DNA of 64,000 bases from Spisula solida (taxonomy: Eukaryota > Mollusca > Bivalvia > Venerida > Mactridae): positions 6,952,453-7,016,452 of the forward strand of contig OX365946.1 in NCBI GenBank assembly GCA_947247005.1. Direction: 5' to 3'. How positions within the stretch are numbered: the stretch's first letter is position 1; every line of letters starts with the position of its first letter. The notes under the pieces were generated by a model. It ran no database searches. It saw nothing but the letters and a program-made list of their open reading frames with translations, and was not told the origin of the DNA. The translations under genes and the position numbers were made by a program. Shown piece by piece: positions 54,880-64,000 of the stretch.

Positions 54880-55434
54880 GTAGTTCGAGTTGAAATCACA
54901 TAATAATAATATACAATATTTCATTACGCATTGGTTTCATTCAAGTCTTGTGCACGAAAGGGTTCATGTCCCTAAAGTTCTAAACGTACCCGAACAAAGT
55001 CGTACCCTGATCATTAATTCAACGGTCCAAACGCGTATGGGTCCACTTTTTAAATTAATTGATAATAACTATTATTAATTGCTTGTGTATGTTGTGTCTG
55101 TTTTGCTATAATATAATTAACTTATTATGCCCCCGACGAAGTTATTTCGGGGGATACTTGTATATATATTTTTGTCCGTCCCAAAATGTTGTCCTGTCCA
55201 AGGTTCAATTCAGGTCTCTAAACGTACCCGAACATAGTTGTACCCTGATAATTAATTCAAAATAAATGGACCTACTTCTCAATAACTTGATTGATAATAA
55301 TTATAGTAGGGCTATGTTGTGTCTGCTTTGATATAACATAATTAAGTATGCCTCCATCACAGTAATTTTTGGGATATATATTTGTCAGTCCGTCCCAAAA
55401 TATCTTCCCGTCCATAGTGTACTATAGAGCCGTC

Positions 55435-55690
55435 ATTTCGATTATTAGATCTTTGTCAATACATATTAGATATTTGCCAATGTGTATTAGATCTTTGTCC
55501 ATACGTAATAAAATGTCCATAGGTATTATATATTTGCCCATACGTATTATATATTTGCCCATACGTATTAGATCTTTGCCCATACGTATTAAATCTTTGC
55601 CCATACGTATTAGATCTTTGTCCATACCTATTAGATCTGTTCCCATACGTATAGGATATTTGCCTACACATATTAGAATCCGTGGTTCCT
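55435..55690. repeat. 21-bp minisatellite, about 12 copies
   Basis: The unit is close to CATACGTATTAGATCTTTGCC, with GTCCAT and ATATATT variants. A period divisible by three keeps frames open on both strands (up to 122 codons), which I take as artefact. Confidence 0.92.
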
Positions 55691-56112
55691 CACAGGTATC
55701 ACTTGGTTGTGCAATTGATTTCATGCTGATTGTGTGATGGTGTCAATACAGAAGTGTAATATAAATCGATAAGAAAGCGTCAAATTGTTGGGTGTAAATT
55801 CCAACAGCGCTCAGTAATTTATTAGCATTTCAAGGGTCAACAAATAGTTCACATTTGGTACTGTAGAATAGGCAATGTTTGCTATGTTAGAATCGAAAGA
55901 ACAACCATGTAGAATATGTATGGATTGAGGAAATCTAGATAAGAATACAACCCTTTGGGTCTATACTTGATCAGTGTACATGTACTTAGATGCATGAGCA
56001 GTGTTTCTTTTGACTTCAGAGGTGACCCGGGTCTGGGCCCATAGGAGGGGAAAAATTAACTCGCAGAAAAGATGAAAGGGAAATGTTCACTTTAATATTG
56101 TTAAATTGTTAA

Positions 56113-56547
56113 AGGTGCTGCCTCACAGATTGGGCTAAAAAAGCTATTTTATCCACTCTCGATGTCGCCCACTAATTAGTTTTTTCTTGAAAAAAAGCAC
56201 TAAGTGTCCTTCCAACATGCTTTGTGAATTATGTAAGTCACTCATGATCAAACTGTAACATCAACAAACTACAACGTAAACATCAGTAAGGTATTTGGTT
56301 CGTTTTTAATTCGTCAAATACAAACAAATTTCAGGCAATTTAGGTAATAGTAGTGTTAATTCTATTAGGTATTAATACCCTATAGAATTTTGATGTAAAA
56401 TACCAGATGACTACAAAATGCCGAAGTTTCTCAAGTTATTTTATACGTCAGTGTAGTTGTTTATGAGATGTACAGGCAACTATACCAAAATTACGCGAAT
56501 ATTTGACAATTTTATTTTTGCAATATACCAATATGTGAGGCAGTCCC
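56113..56547. mobile_element. TTAA-flanked MITE VII, copy 2 (internally deleted)
   Basis: Same ends as copy 1 with TTAA at 56109-56112 and 56548-56551. About 100 bases after the left end are missing (GGGCTAAAAAAGC joins ATTTTATCCACTC). The central palindrome at about 56364-56387 has one altered arm (CTATTAGGTATT). Confidence 0.85.
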
Positions 56548-56786
56548 TTAAATGTCTAGTAAGATTGTTTTTTGGTGATACATGGGAGGTAAAAACAAAC
56601 TATTTTAATCCATTCTGTATTCATTTATCAACACAATTTAGAAATCTTTGGAGAAAATATATACTCTGTGGAGAGTGGAAAGGGGCATAATATCTCCATA
56701 TTATTGTAACCGAAACAAACACTGGTTGGGCGACTTAGGGCAAACATGTCCCTCTTGTTTGTGACACTGTTTATATCTTTTTTCAG

Positions 56787-57321
56787 GATCAGCTAAACTT
56801 GTCACCAAGACATGATTGCATATTTGTTCTGCATGACTGACCAAGTCGTAAATCTAGAACTGTTTCAAAGTTTGGTACGTGGATAAATCAAGAACTGTTT
56901 CATAGACGGGTATGTGGATACAACAAGAACTGTTTCATATATTGGTATGTGGGTAAATCAAGAACTGTTTCATACATTGGTTTGTGGATAAATCAAGAAC
57001 TGATTCATACATTGACATCAAGAACTGATTCATACATTGGTATGTGGATACATCAGGAATTATATACGGGATAAATCAAGAACTGTTTCATAGACTGGTA
57101 TGTGGATAAATCAAGAACTGTTTCATAGACTGGTATGTGGATAAATCAAGAACTGTTTCATAGATTGGTATGTGAATGCAACCAGACAGTGATTTTCCAG
57201 TTTTAGATTTGCATTGAACAAACATATACATCTACGTAATTTGTCATCGAATACATTGCTTTTGTGTAATACCCACAGATAGGATTTGGCTACTTTGTGT
57301 ATTAATTAATACGTTGAGAAA
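56787..57321 (+). promoter_or_regulatory. ZNF-E leader exon upstream of the ATG
   Basis: It starts GATCAGCTAAACTT after the acceptor, carries the 35-bp array, then GACAGTGATTTTCCAG and TTTTAGATTTGCATTGAAC shared with ZNF-C and ZNF-D, and ends GTTGAGAAAATGATG. Confidence 0.6.
56853..57178 (+). repeat. 35-bp minisatellite, about nine units, in the ZNF-E leader
   Basis: The unit holds AATCAAGAACTGTTTCATAG and ACTGGTATGTGGAT, the same family as at ZNF-C but with more substitutions and some shortened units (about 57015 and 57050-57075). The last three units are the most regular. Confidence 0.92.
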
Positions 57322-59445
57322 ATGATGAGCGATCATACTTACGCGATGATTTGTAATTCTCAGAATGATGTGATGATACCCGTAGATGAGAAACCAGTTG
57401 TAAATGAAATGATGATACCCGTAAATAGGAAACTAGTTGTGAATGAAGTGATGATACCATTGTCGTTAGACGAAAAACCAGTTGTGAATGAAGTTGGCGG
57501 ATTTACATCCATGAACAATGATGATCGTGAGAACAAAGTAAAAAATCATTCTCTTAGCAAGCCTCCTAATTATAAATGTGGTATTTGTGGATGTGCATTT
57601 AGTAAGAATAATACTCTGATTTACCACATGAAAAAACATTCTGGTTACACTTACAAACCGTTTAAATGTGGCATTTGTGGAACCTTATTTAGTAGCAATG
57701 TTCCTCTTAAGAATCACTTGAAAAAACATTTAGGTAAGAAAAAAACATATGAATGCGACGTTTGTAAAACCACATTCACGAGTAATATTGCTATTAAAAA
57801 TCACATGAAAATACATTCTGGTATAAAGAAATATAAATGTGGTGTTTGTGGATCCGCGTTCATTAAGAATATTGATCTTATGAAACATATTGATGAGCAC
57901 ATTGATAAAAAACCTTATAAATGTGATTCTTGTAAATCTTCATTCTCTCTACCATACCTTCTTGAGATCCACGTGAGAAAACATACTGGTGAAAAACCAT
58001 TTAAATGTGAAGTTTGTGAATCTGCTTTCATTAGTGCAGGTTATCTTTCAAGGCATGTGAAAACTCATTCAGGTGAAAGGCCATTTCAATGCGACCATTG
58101 TGGATCTACATTTAAACGAAATGGCGATCTAACTATCCACATGAAAACTCATACTGGGGAAAGACCATTTGAATGTAATATTTGTGAATCTGCATTTACT
58201 AGTTCTCACAATCTAAAAGCTCACTTTAAAAGGATCCATTCTAGTGACAAACCGTGTATATGTGATGTTTGTGGATCTGCATTTATATTTCCTTGCGATC
58301 TAAAAGTTCACATGTGGACGCATACTGGTGAAAATCCTTATCAATGCGATACATGTGAATCTGCTTACAAAACCGCAACTGGTCTTAATGTACACAAGAA
58401 ACGATTACATTCTGGTCCAAATATATTTAAGTGCAATGATTGTGGGGCAGCATTTTCAGTAGAAAAAGGGTTGGAAAATCACAGGAAAGTACGAGCTGGT
58501 AATATAGCATTTGATTGTGATAATTGTGACACTGCATTTACAAACGGAAATTGTCTGAAAGTGCACAGGATTATACATACAGGTAAAAAAACACCAACAT
58601 GTGAAGTTTGTGGATCTGGATTTTTAAATGAAAGTAGTCTGACAATTCACATGAGAAAACATGAAAAGCCATTTAAATGTGATGTTTGTGGATCTGGATT
58701 CATGAAGAGTGATGCTCTGAAAAACCATCATATGAAAAAACATTCAATTAATAAAAGATTTGAGTGTGATGTATGTGGATCTAAATTTAAGGAGAGATGT
58801 ACTCTGACAGTGCACAAGAGAATACACACTGGTGAAAAACCATTTAAATGTGATGTTTGTGGATCTGCATTTATACAATCAACCCAATTGACCTCACACA
58901 AGAGAACACATACAGGTGAAAAGCCATATAAGTGTGGTGTTTGTGAATTAGCCTTTGCAACTAGGACTCAATTGAATCGACACAGGGAGGTTCATACCGG
59001 TGAAAAACCATTTAAATGTGATACTTGTGGACATGCATTCAGGCGTAAAACGCATTTGACAAATCACAAAAGAACACATTCTGGTGAGAAACCATTCGGT
59101 TGTGATGTTTGTGGAGCTGCATTCTCGCAAGAAATAGGTTTGAAACTGCATATCAGATTACATACTGGTGACAAGCCATTTAAATGTGATGTCTGTGGAT
59201 CTCGTTTCACAAACAAATACGCCCTAAAAGGTCACACGAGAACGCATACAGGTGAAAAACCATATATGTGTGAAATTTGTGGATATGCCTTTGCTCAACA
59301 AGGTGGTCTGCAACCGCACATCCGAAAACATACGGGTGAAAAACCATATAAATGTAATATTTGTGGAACTGCTTTTCCTTATCCTACAAGTCTCAAAGTG
59401 CACATGCGAACACATTCATCATGTTCAGAGGACAATCCTATTTGA
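57322..59445 (+). CDS. ZNF-E: intact C2H2 zinc-finger protein, 22 finger modules
   Basis: 707 residues; the start MMSDHTYAMIC matches the paralogs. Residues 17-57 are three units of the N-terminal repeat (VMIPVDEKPVVNE type). Finger cysteines begin at residues 86, 116, 145, 173, 201, 229, 257, 285, 314, 342, 371, 399, 427, 453, 482, 510, 538, 566, 594, 622, 650 and 678. Module 11 (residues 371-391) ends HRKVR, so its last ligand is arginine; the other 21 are canonical. Linkers are TGEKP-like in the C-terminal half and more variable (SGYTYKP, LGKKKT, IDKKP) in the first five fingers. It ends SSCSEDNPI. There is no KRAB, BTB or SCAN domain. Long finger arrays of this kind are usually nuclear DNA-binding proteins, and rapidly duplicating ones often silence transposons; the latter is only an analogy here. 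It is the best candidate in the window for an active gene. Confidence 0.95.
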   Translation: MMSDHTYAMICNSQNDVMIPVDEKPVVNEMMIPVNRKLVVNEVMIPLSLDEKPVVNEVGGFTSMNNDDRENKVKNHSLSKPPNYKCGICGCAFSKNNTLIYHMKKHSGYTYKPFKCGICGTLFSSNVPLKNHLKKHLGKKKTYECDVCKTTFTSNIAIKNHMKIHSGIKKYKCGVCGSAFIKNIDLMKHIDEHIDKKPYKCDSCKSSFSLPYLLEIHVRKHTGEKPFKCEVCESAFISAGYLSRHVKTHSGERPFQCDHCGSTFKRNGDLTIHMKTHTGERPFECNICESAFTSSHNLKAHFKRIHSSDKPCICDVCGSAFIFPCDLKVHMWTHTGENPYQCDTCESAYKTATGLNVHKKRLHSGPNIFKCNDCGAAFSVEKGLENHRKVRAGNIAFDCDNCDTAFTNGNCLKVHRIIHTGKKTPTCEVCGSGFLNESSLTIHMRKHEKPFKCDVCGSGFMKSDALKNHHMKKHSINKRFECDVCGSKFKERCTLTVHKRIHTGEKPFKCDVCGSAFIQSTQLTSHKRTHTGEKPYKCGVCELAFATRTQLNRHREVHTGEKPFKCDTCGHAFRRKTHLTNHKRTHSGEKPFGCDVCGAAFSQEIGLKLHIRLHTGDKPFKCDVCGSRFTNKYALKGHTRTHTGEKPYMCEICGYAFAQQGGLQPHIRKHTGEKPYKCNICGTAFPYPTSLKVHMRTHSSCSEDNPI

Positions 59446-59490
59446 GTTCATTATCCTATATTGTATAAGATGTTTGAACATTCATTTGAA

Positions 59491-59496
59491 AATAAA
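59491..59496 (+). promoter_or_regulatory. polyadenylation signal of ZNF-E
   Basis: AATAAA 46 bases after the stop, in the same TTTGAAAATAAATACTGTGA context as ZNF-D. Confidence 0.65.
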
Positions 59497-59800
59497 TACT
59501 GTGAAAAATGACTTGCATTGTTGAAGGATTTGTACTCGCTGTCTCAACAGAAATGAAATATTATTTTTTTTTAAGAATATCAATACTATTATAAAAGTAA
59601 TACATATTAAATGAACAAAAAGCCAATTCCAAGCTATATTTTTTGGAGGGTAGTTTTTTATGAACACTCTCTACACGCCTGTATCACCTGGACCCACAGT
59701 GCTCTCATTTGACCATTTTTGGGGCCGAATATCGGCCCAATTCCCCCTAAATGAATACACATCCCCCCCCTATTTTCTGAAAAAAATCCCCTCCAAATAA

Positions 59801-60849
59801 AACAAGAGGGCCCAAAGGGCCATAGGTCGCTCACCTTTCCTAGTAGTTCATGCATCCCTAATGGTAGCCTCTATTGCATGTACAAGGTTTTCATATTGTC
59901 TTATGCTTTTTAATTTACATCACATTAATAGGCCCAATGACATATTGAAGTTTAAGCCAAGTTTTGTCTATGATTTTACCTAATGACCAAGTTTTTGACC
60001 CTAGATGACCCAAAATCGAACTTGACCTAGATTGGCCTAGATAAAGATAAGGCCAAAATTGTGACCTCTAGTGACTACACAAGGTTTTTCTATGATTTGA
60101 CCTTGTGACCTAGTTTTTGACCCCGGATGACCAAATATTGAACTTGACCTAGATTTTGTAGAGATGATCATTGTGACCTAGTTTCATAAAGATTAGGCTA
60201 AACTTGTGACCTATAAAGACTACACAAGGTTGTTCTATAATTAGACCTGGTGACCTAGTTTTTGACCTTGGATGACCCAATATCGAACTTGACCTAGATT
60301 TTATTGATATGATCGTTGTGACCAAGTTTCATAACGATTAGGCCAAAATTGTGACCTCTAGTGACTACACAAGGTTTTTCTATGATTTGACCTTGTGACC
60401 TAGTTTTTGACCCCGGTTGACCCAATATCGAACTTGCCCTAGATTTTGTTGATATGGTCATTGTGACCAAGTTTCATAAAGATTAAGCCAAAATTGTGAC
60501 ATTTAGTGACTACACAAGGTTTCTCTATGATGTGACCTTGTGACGTGGTTTTTGACCCCGGATGACCCAATATCAAACTTGACCTGGATTTTGTTGAGAT
60601 GATCATTGTGAACAAGTTTCATAAAGATTAGGCCAAAATTGTCACCTCTAGTGACTACACAAGGTTTTTCTATGATTTGACCTTGTGACCTATTTTTTGA
60701 CCCCGGATGACCCAATATCGAAATTGACCTAGACTTTGTTGAGATGATCATTGTGCCCAAGTTTTATAAAGATTAGGCCAAAATTGTGACCTTTATTGAC
60801 TACACAAGGTGTTTCTATGATTTGACCTTGTGACCTAGTTTTTATAGAC
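59801..60849 (+). mobile_element. element I, long core, tail missing
   Basis: The head AACAAGAGGGCCCAAAGGGC with GGTCGCTCACCT and CCTCTATTGCATGTACAAGG is followed by about six 148-base core units (TTGACCTTGTGACCTAGTTT, TTGACCCCGGATGACCCAAT, GTGACCAAGTTTCATAAAGA). It ends abruptly at GACCTAGTTTTTA and joins the repeat shared with 47810. The 85-codon minus open frame at 60503-60760 reads through the repeats. Confidence 0.8.
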
Positions 60850-61015
60850 CATAGTTCTGTGCTTGTTTAGTTGGGCATTGCGTCTTTATGTGTTTTATGT
60901 TTCCTGTGCTCGGTTGGTTCAGTTGGGCATTGTGCGTTCTGTGTTTTTTATGTTTTCTGTGCTCGGCTGGTTAAGTTGAGTGCTGCCTTCCCTGTCTGAC
61001 TTAATACACTCATTA
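60850..61015 (+). repeat. dispersed repeat shared with 47810-47905
   Basis: TGCTTGTTTAGTTGGGCATT and TTTCTGTGCTCGGCTGGTTA with GCTGCCTTCCCTGTCTGAC. Here the first half is present twice in tandem. Confidence 0.65.
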
Positions 61016-61306
61016 AATGTTATAGGTACACCAACTTGTTACGCTTGTATCTTTTTTATTATACATAATAGCTTATTATTTTTTGTATGGTTTCATGTGA
61101 GTAGTATAACAACAATATCCAATAATTGAATATTTGTATTTGTCTTGGTGTAAGCAGTGAACCGTGAATTCTCAAAATTCAGAAAAATGCACGTGCACAA
61201 CACTGTGTATTGTACAATGTCTTGAAATGTTGATTACACATTGTCCAGCAATACCGAAACCGAAAAAACATAAAATCTGAAGAATTCTGAAAACAGGAAG
61301 AACTAG

Positions 61307-61690
61307 AGACGTTTGTAAAATATGCATGTCTCATGACAACCGAATAGCCATGTATACTTAAGACCATCCCAACCTTGACCTTTGACCTATTGACCTACAC
61401 ATTTGCAAAAGTCTTCTCTTGATGATTAGCAACCAGTCTGTGAAGTTTAACGATCTTACGACCCACTGTTCTTACATTGTGGATCAGAAACCGTTATGTA
61501 TTCGAAGGTCACGGTAATTTTGACCTTTGAACCGTAGCGACCTAAAAATCAACGGGGGTCATCTACTGGTAATGAACAACCTCCACTTAAAGTTTGTAGG
61601 CTCTAGGTCAGGTCGTTCTGGAGTTATTGATCGGAAAACATTTATCTACCAACCGGCCGATCGACATGCATGTGTTAAATAATAAACCCA
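61307..61690 (+). mobile_element. element XII, partial copy
   Basis: ACTAGAGACGTTTGTAAAAT with ATGCATGTCTCATGACAACC resembles the head at 15021. Two core units follow (TTGACCTTTGACCTATTGAC, CAACCTCCACTTAAAGTTTG, CTAGGTCAGGTCGTTCTGGA). The tail has CCGATCGACATGCATGTG but no GC hairpin. Confidence 0.55.
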
Positions 61691-62757
61691 ACATCTACGA
61701 TACGGAGAAAATACTTCACTACTTACAATACCTAACATGTTTAAACATAATAACTGTAAAATAAACATAATAGCATACATGTTGTAGATCTATATTGTGT
61801 AATATTTCAAGCTAGAAGCAAAATGATATACACTATTTGGCAGTATTTGCATGTATCGCTATTTACTGTGTTGGTGTACTTATAACTTTTAATGAGTGTA
61901 TAATATTTTTTGCAGTATTTGTTCACTAGCAATACTTGACTTTGCCGTAAAACAAGAATTTAATCTGTCATACAATAAAAAGAATTATGGCATATTGGGG
62001 ACATAAGATAAATCTTGGTTAAGTTTTATGTTTAGGGTAACTTTTCCCAGAACTATTATTGCTTTCAAATTGAATGCAACACTTGTCCACCATCAATTTC
62101 TGACCCGGCCAGTCCCACTTTACGCAGGGGTTATGGACCTTTTTACAAATATTTGATGATTATCTGCACCCACAGACTGGTACTCTTGTGTTAATCAAAT
62201 TTGTAATTATCTTAGCGGAGGTTATTTTGCTTTTTCATTTGTTATCTTGTTGAAAGAAGAACTTTGTAAATACGTTTCTTGTTGAAATAAAATGTCAGCT
62301 CTTGGTCTGCAATGCTGTGTCTATTTACACTTTGCGTATATGTATTTACCGATGAGTATGATACTTGTCGAAACGTGGATATGGATGGATGGATGTTAAA
62401 AGTGTATGTGAAATTATTTAGGCCTTTCGGTCAAGGATAACCCATAAATATACAAGCACTTATTTCCATTGAGGTCCTGTGTTTTTTCATGGTGTATGAT
62501 TCATCACTCCATTGATATCGCTAGTACATGTGTATATATATGTTTTATTTCCATGGTCAAAGAGTAGTCAAAAATAGCTACTACAAATAGTAATCAATTC
62601 AAACCAAACATACAATCAAATTTAAGTAAACCTAACATGTCAGTAAATGTGACAATACTTCGAGTTTCTCTCATAGAAACTTTTATTTGCATTACACGAT
62701 CCCACTGATCCAGCTATAGAACGATATATACGCCGTTGAACCAAAGGCGACACTTAA
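61691..62757. other. gene-free stretch, partly inverted repeat of 17030-17110 and 19370-19500
   Basis: TTATCTTAGCGGAGGTTATTTTGC and ACTGGTACTCTTGTGTTAAT-like text near 62205-62235 correspond to inverted text near 17040-17110, and ATAAGATAAATCTTGGTTAAG to 19440-19460. No genes recognised. Confidence 0.4.
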
Positions 62758-63302
62758 AGGTGCTGCCTCACAGATCGGGCTAAATTTTTTGTATGGTGTA
62801 ATTTTCGTACCTAGTCAAGTATTTATATAATAGAAAGCCACTGGTGGATGCTTTATATGAAAGATTAATGGTATATAAGTAATTTAAATCACTCTTGATA
62901 TTTGGCACTCAGTATTTTTCTGTTTGAAAATATCGCAGTTTCGAATTCCTTCCAAAATGTTTTGTGAATTAGGTAATTCACACATGATCAAACTGTAACT
63001 TCAACAAACTAAAGCCGCAACATCTGTGAGGTATTCAGTTCGTTTCGCAATTCGTTTTCATCGAATGGAAACAAATTTAAGTCAATTTAAGTGATAGTAG
63101 TGCTAATTCTATAGGTTATTAATACCCTATAGAAATTTGGGTGTAAAAATGCTAAACTACTACAAAATGCCGATGTTTCCCAAGTTATTTTCTATGTCAA
63201 TGTGGTTGTTTATTGCATATACAGGAAACAATACCAAAATTACATGAACATTTGACAATTTTATTTTATTTTTGCAAAACACCAATATGTGAGGCAGTCC
63301 CT
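62758..63302. mobile_element. TTAA-flanked MITE VII, copy 3
   Basis: Same ends (AGGTGCTGCCTCACAGATCG; ATATGTGAGGCAGTCCCT), with TTAA at 62754-62757 and 63303-63306. 545 bp, colinear with copy 1. The central palindrome at about 63111-63134 has one mismatched position. Confidence 0.85.
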
Positions 63303-63306
63303 TTAA

Positions 63307-64000
63307 AATAACACATTCGCAATATATGGCTATATAGAAAAATTCTCAAAACAAGCCAATTTGAAATTAATTCACAGGAATGCTTTAGATTATAGATTAC
63401 CCGTTCCAAAATTATGCAGTCAATTAATAAAAAATGGCTTATTGCTTACATGGAGACATGATACTCAGGTGAGCAATCAAGGGGCATCATGGCCCTCCTG
63501 TTTTTAGTAATAACATTTATTGAATTTTTAACCCATGCATTTTGTGGCCTTAAATTATTTTTGAGAAGTATATAATAATATATAAATAAAACATGTGATG
63601 CAGTCTGTACTAAGTTTATCACCTTTTATATGAGATCTATCCATCTGCTTTATAACAATTAACCCTTCACCCATCCCCAAAACACACTTGTGCCATCTGA
63701 AGTATTTAAATGATACTTAGATATCTTCTTGTATCAATCAAACATTGAAATACTGGATTTATATAAAACTTTTTGTAATATCAATTTTATTTAAGAAATA
63801 AAAATCTGTTCGCGTTTATTGTCGGTGAATAAAACACGGGCAGGAGTTCGGATGCGGAAAATTAAATCACGAGTGCGTAATTTAACTGCGCGCATTCCAT
63901 TTTCACCCATTTGACATTGAACATAATTCCACGCTGAAATTGAGTGGCTTATTAGCTGGTACAATTACCTCCCGCGTTAATGAAAACGACCTTCGTAATT
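63307..64000. other. window end: dispersed repeat, inverted relative to 15586
   Basis: The last 170 bases (TTAAATCACGAGTGCGTAAT, GCATTCCATTTTCACCCAT, TGAAAACGACCTTCGTAATT) are the inverted counterpart of 15586-15790 and run off the window. The rest is AT-rich and unrecognised. Confidence 0.5.

Larger units (their letters stand above)
54880..56786 (+). other. inferred intron 1 of ZNF-E
   Basis: Bounded by the exon 1 junction above and the acceptor TATATCTTTTTTCAG ending at 56786. It contains CCCCGACGAAGTTATTTCGG repeat text shared with the ZNF-B intron (inverted, about 24940-24960), the 21-bp minisatellite and MITE VII copy 2. Inference only. Confidence 0.4.

Noticed and set aside
55369..55737. 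122-codon plus and 100-codon minus frames
   Set aside because: Translations of the 21-bp array, open on both strands because the period is divisible by three.

Overview
The window looks like about 64 kb of an AT-rich animal nuclear genome. The best guess is a heterodont bivalve mollusc. The taxonomic guess rests on the dispersed elements, which carry cores of tandem repeats, tetranucleotide tails and heads of the type AACAAGAGGGCC...GGTCGCTCACCTG; from memory these are typical of bivalve genomes. There is no operon structure and no rRNA or complete tRNA gene. The only host protein-coding genes I can support are five C2H2 (Krueppel-type) zinc-finger genes. Each has its coding region in one exon.

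Zinc-finger layout: ZNF-A (1874-3205, minus) has 12 canonical fingers and an odd run of finger-helix repeats. ZNF-B (21760-23815, minus), ZNF-C (34242-36173, minus), ZNF-D (50026-52488, plus) and ZNF-E (57322-59445, plus) form one paralogous family. They share an N-terminus starting MMxDHxYxxIC, a 13-15-residue repeat of variable copy number, and an array of 21-24 fingers. They end in, or have lost, the tail SEDN(L/P)I. Only ZNF-E is fully intact. ZNF-B has a one-base frameshift and an eroded last finger. ZNF-C has a nonsense codon that removes the last finger. ZNF-D has an in-frame stop in the linker after finger 6.

All four B-E paralogs have a candidate 3' splice site (TTTCAG) a few hundred bases upstream of the ATG. 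In C and E the leader between this site and the ATG is filled by a 35-bp minisatellite, and in D by an unrelated 19-bp minisatellite. B keeps only about half a unit. Farther upstream, B, C and E each carry, in the same orientation relative to the gene, a conserved block. It holds a CACGTG site, a GGTACGAACC-like motif, an ATGTCAGCGCCC segment and, in B and C, a consensus splice donor. D has a fragment of it. I interpret this as the shared promoter and non-coding exon 1 (inference).

The rest is mobile and repetitive DNA. Five element families with different cores share one plan: an ACAAGAG-type head, a core of roughly 140-180-bp tandem repeats, usually a GACG/CAGA/CCCG simple-repeat tail, and a 3' hairpin followed by TAAAA-like sequence. 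This resembles bivalve pearl or Helentron-type non-autonomous elements. There are also TTAA-flanked, TA-flanked and 5-bp-TSD terminal-inverted-repeat elements, several foldback elements, and two LINE fragments. Stretches where I recognise nothing are listed as such.
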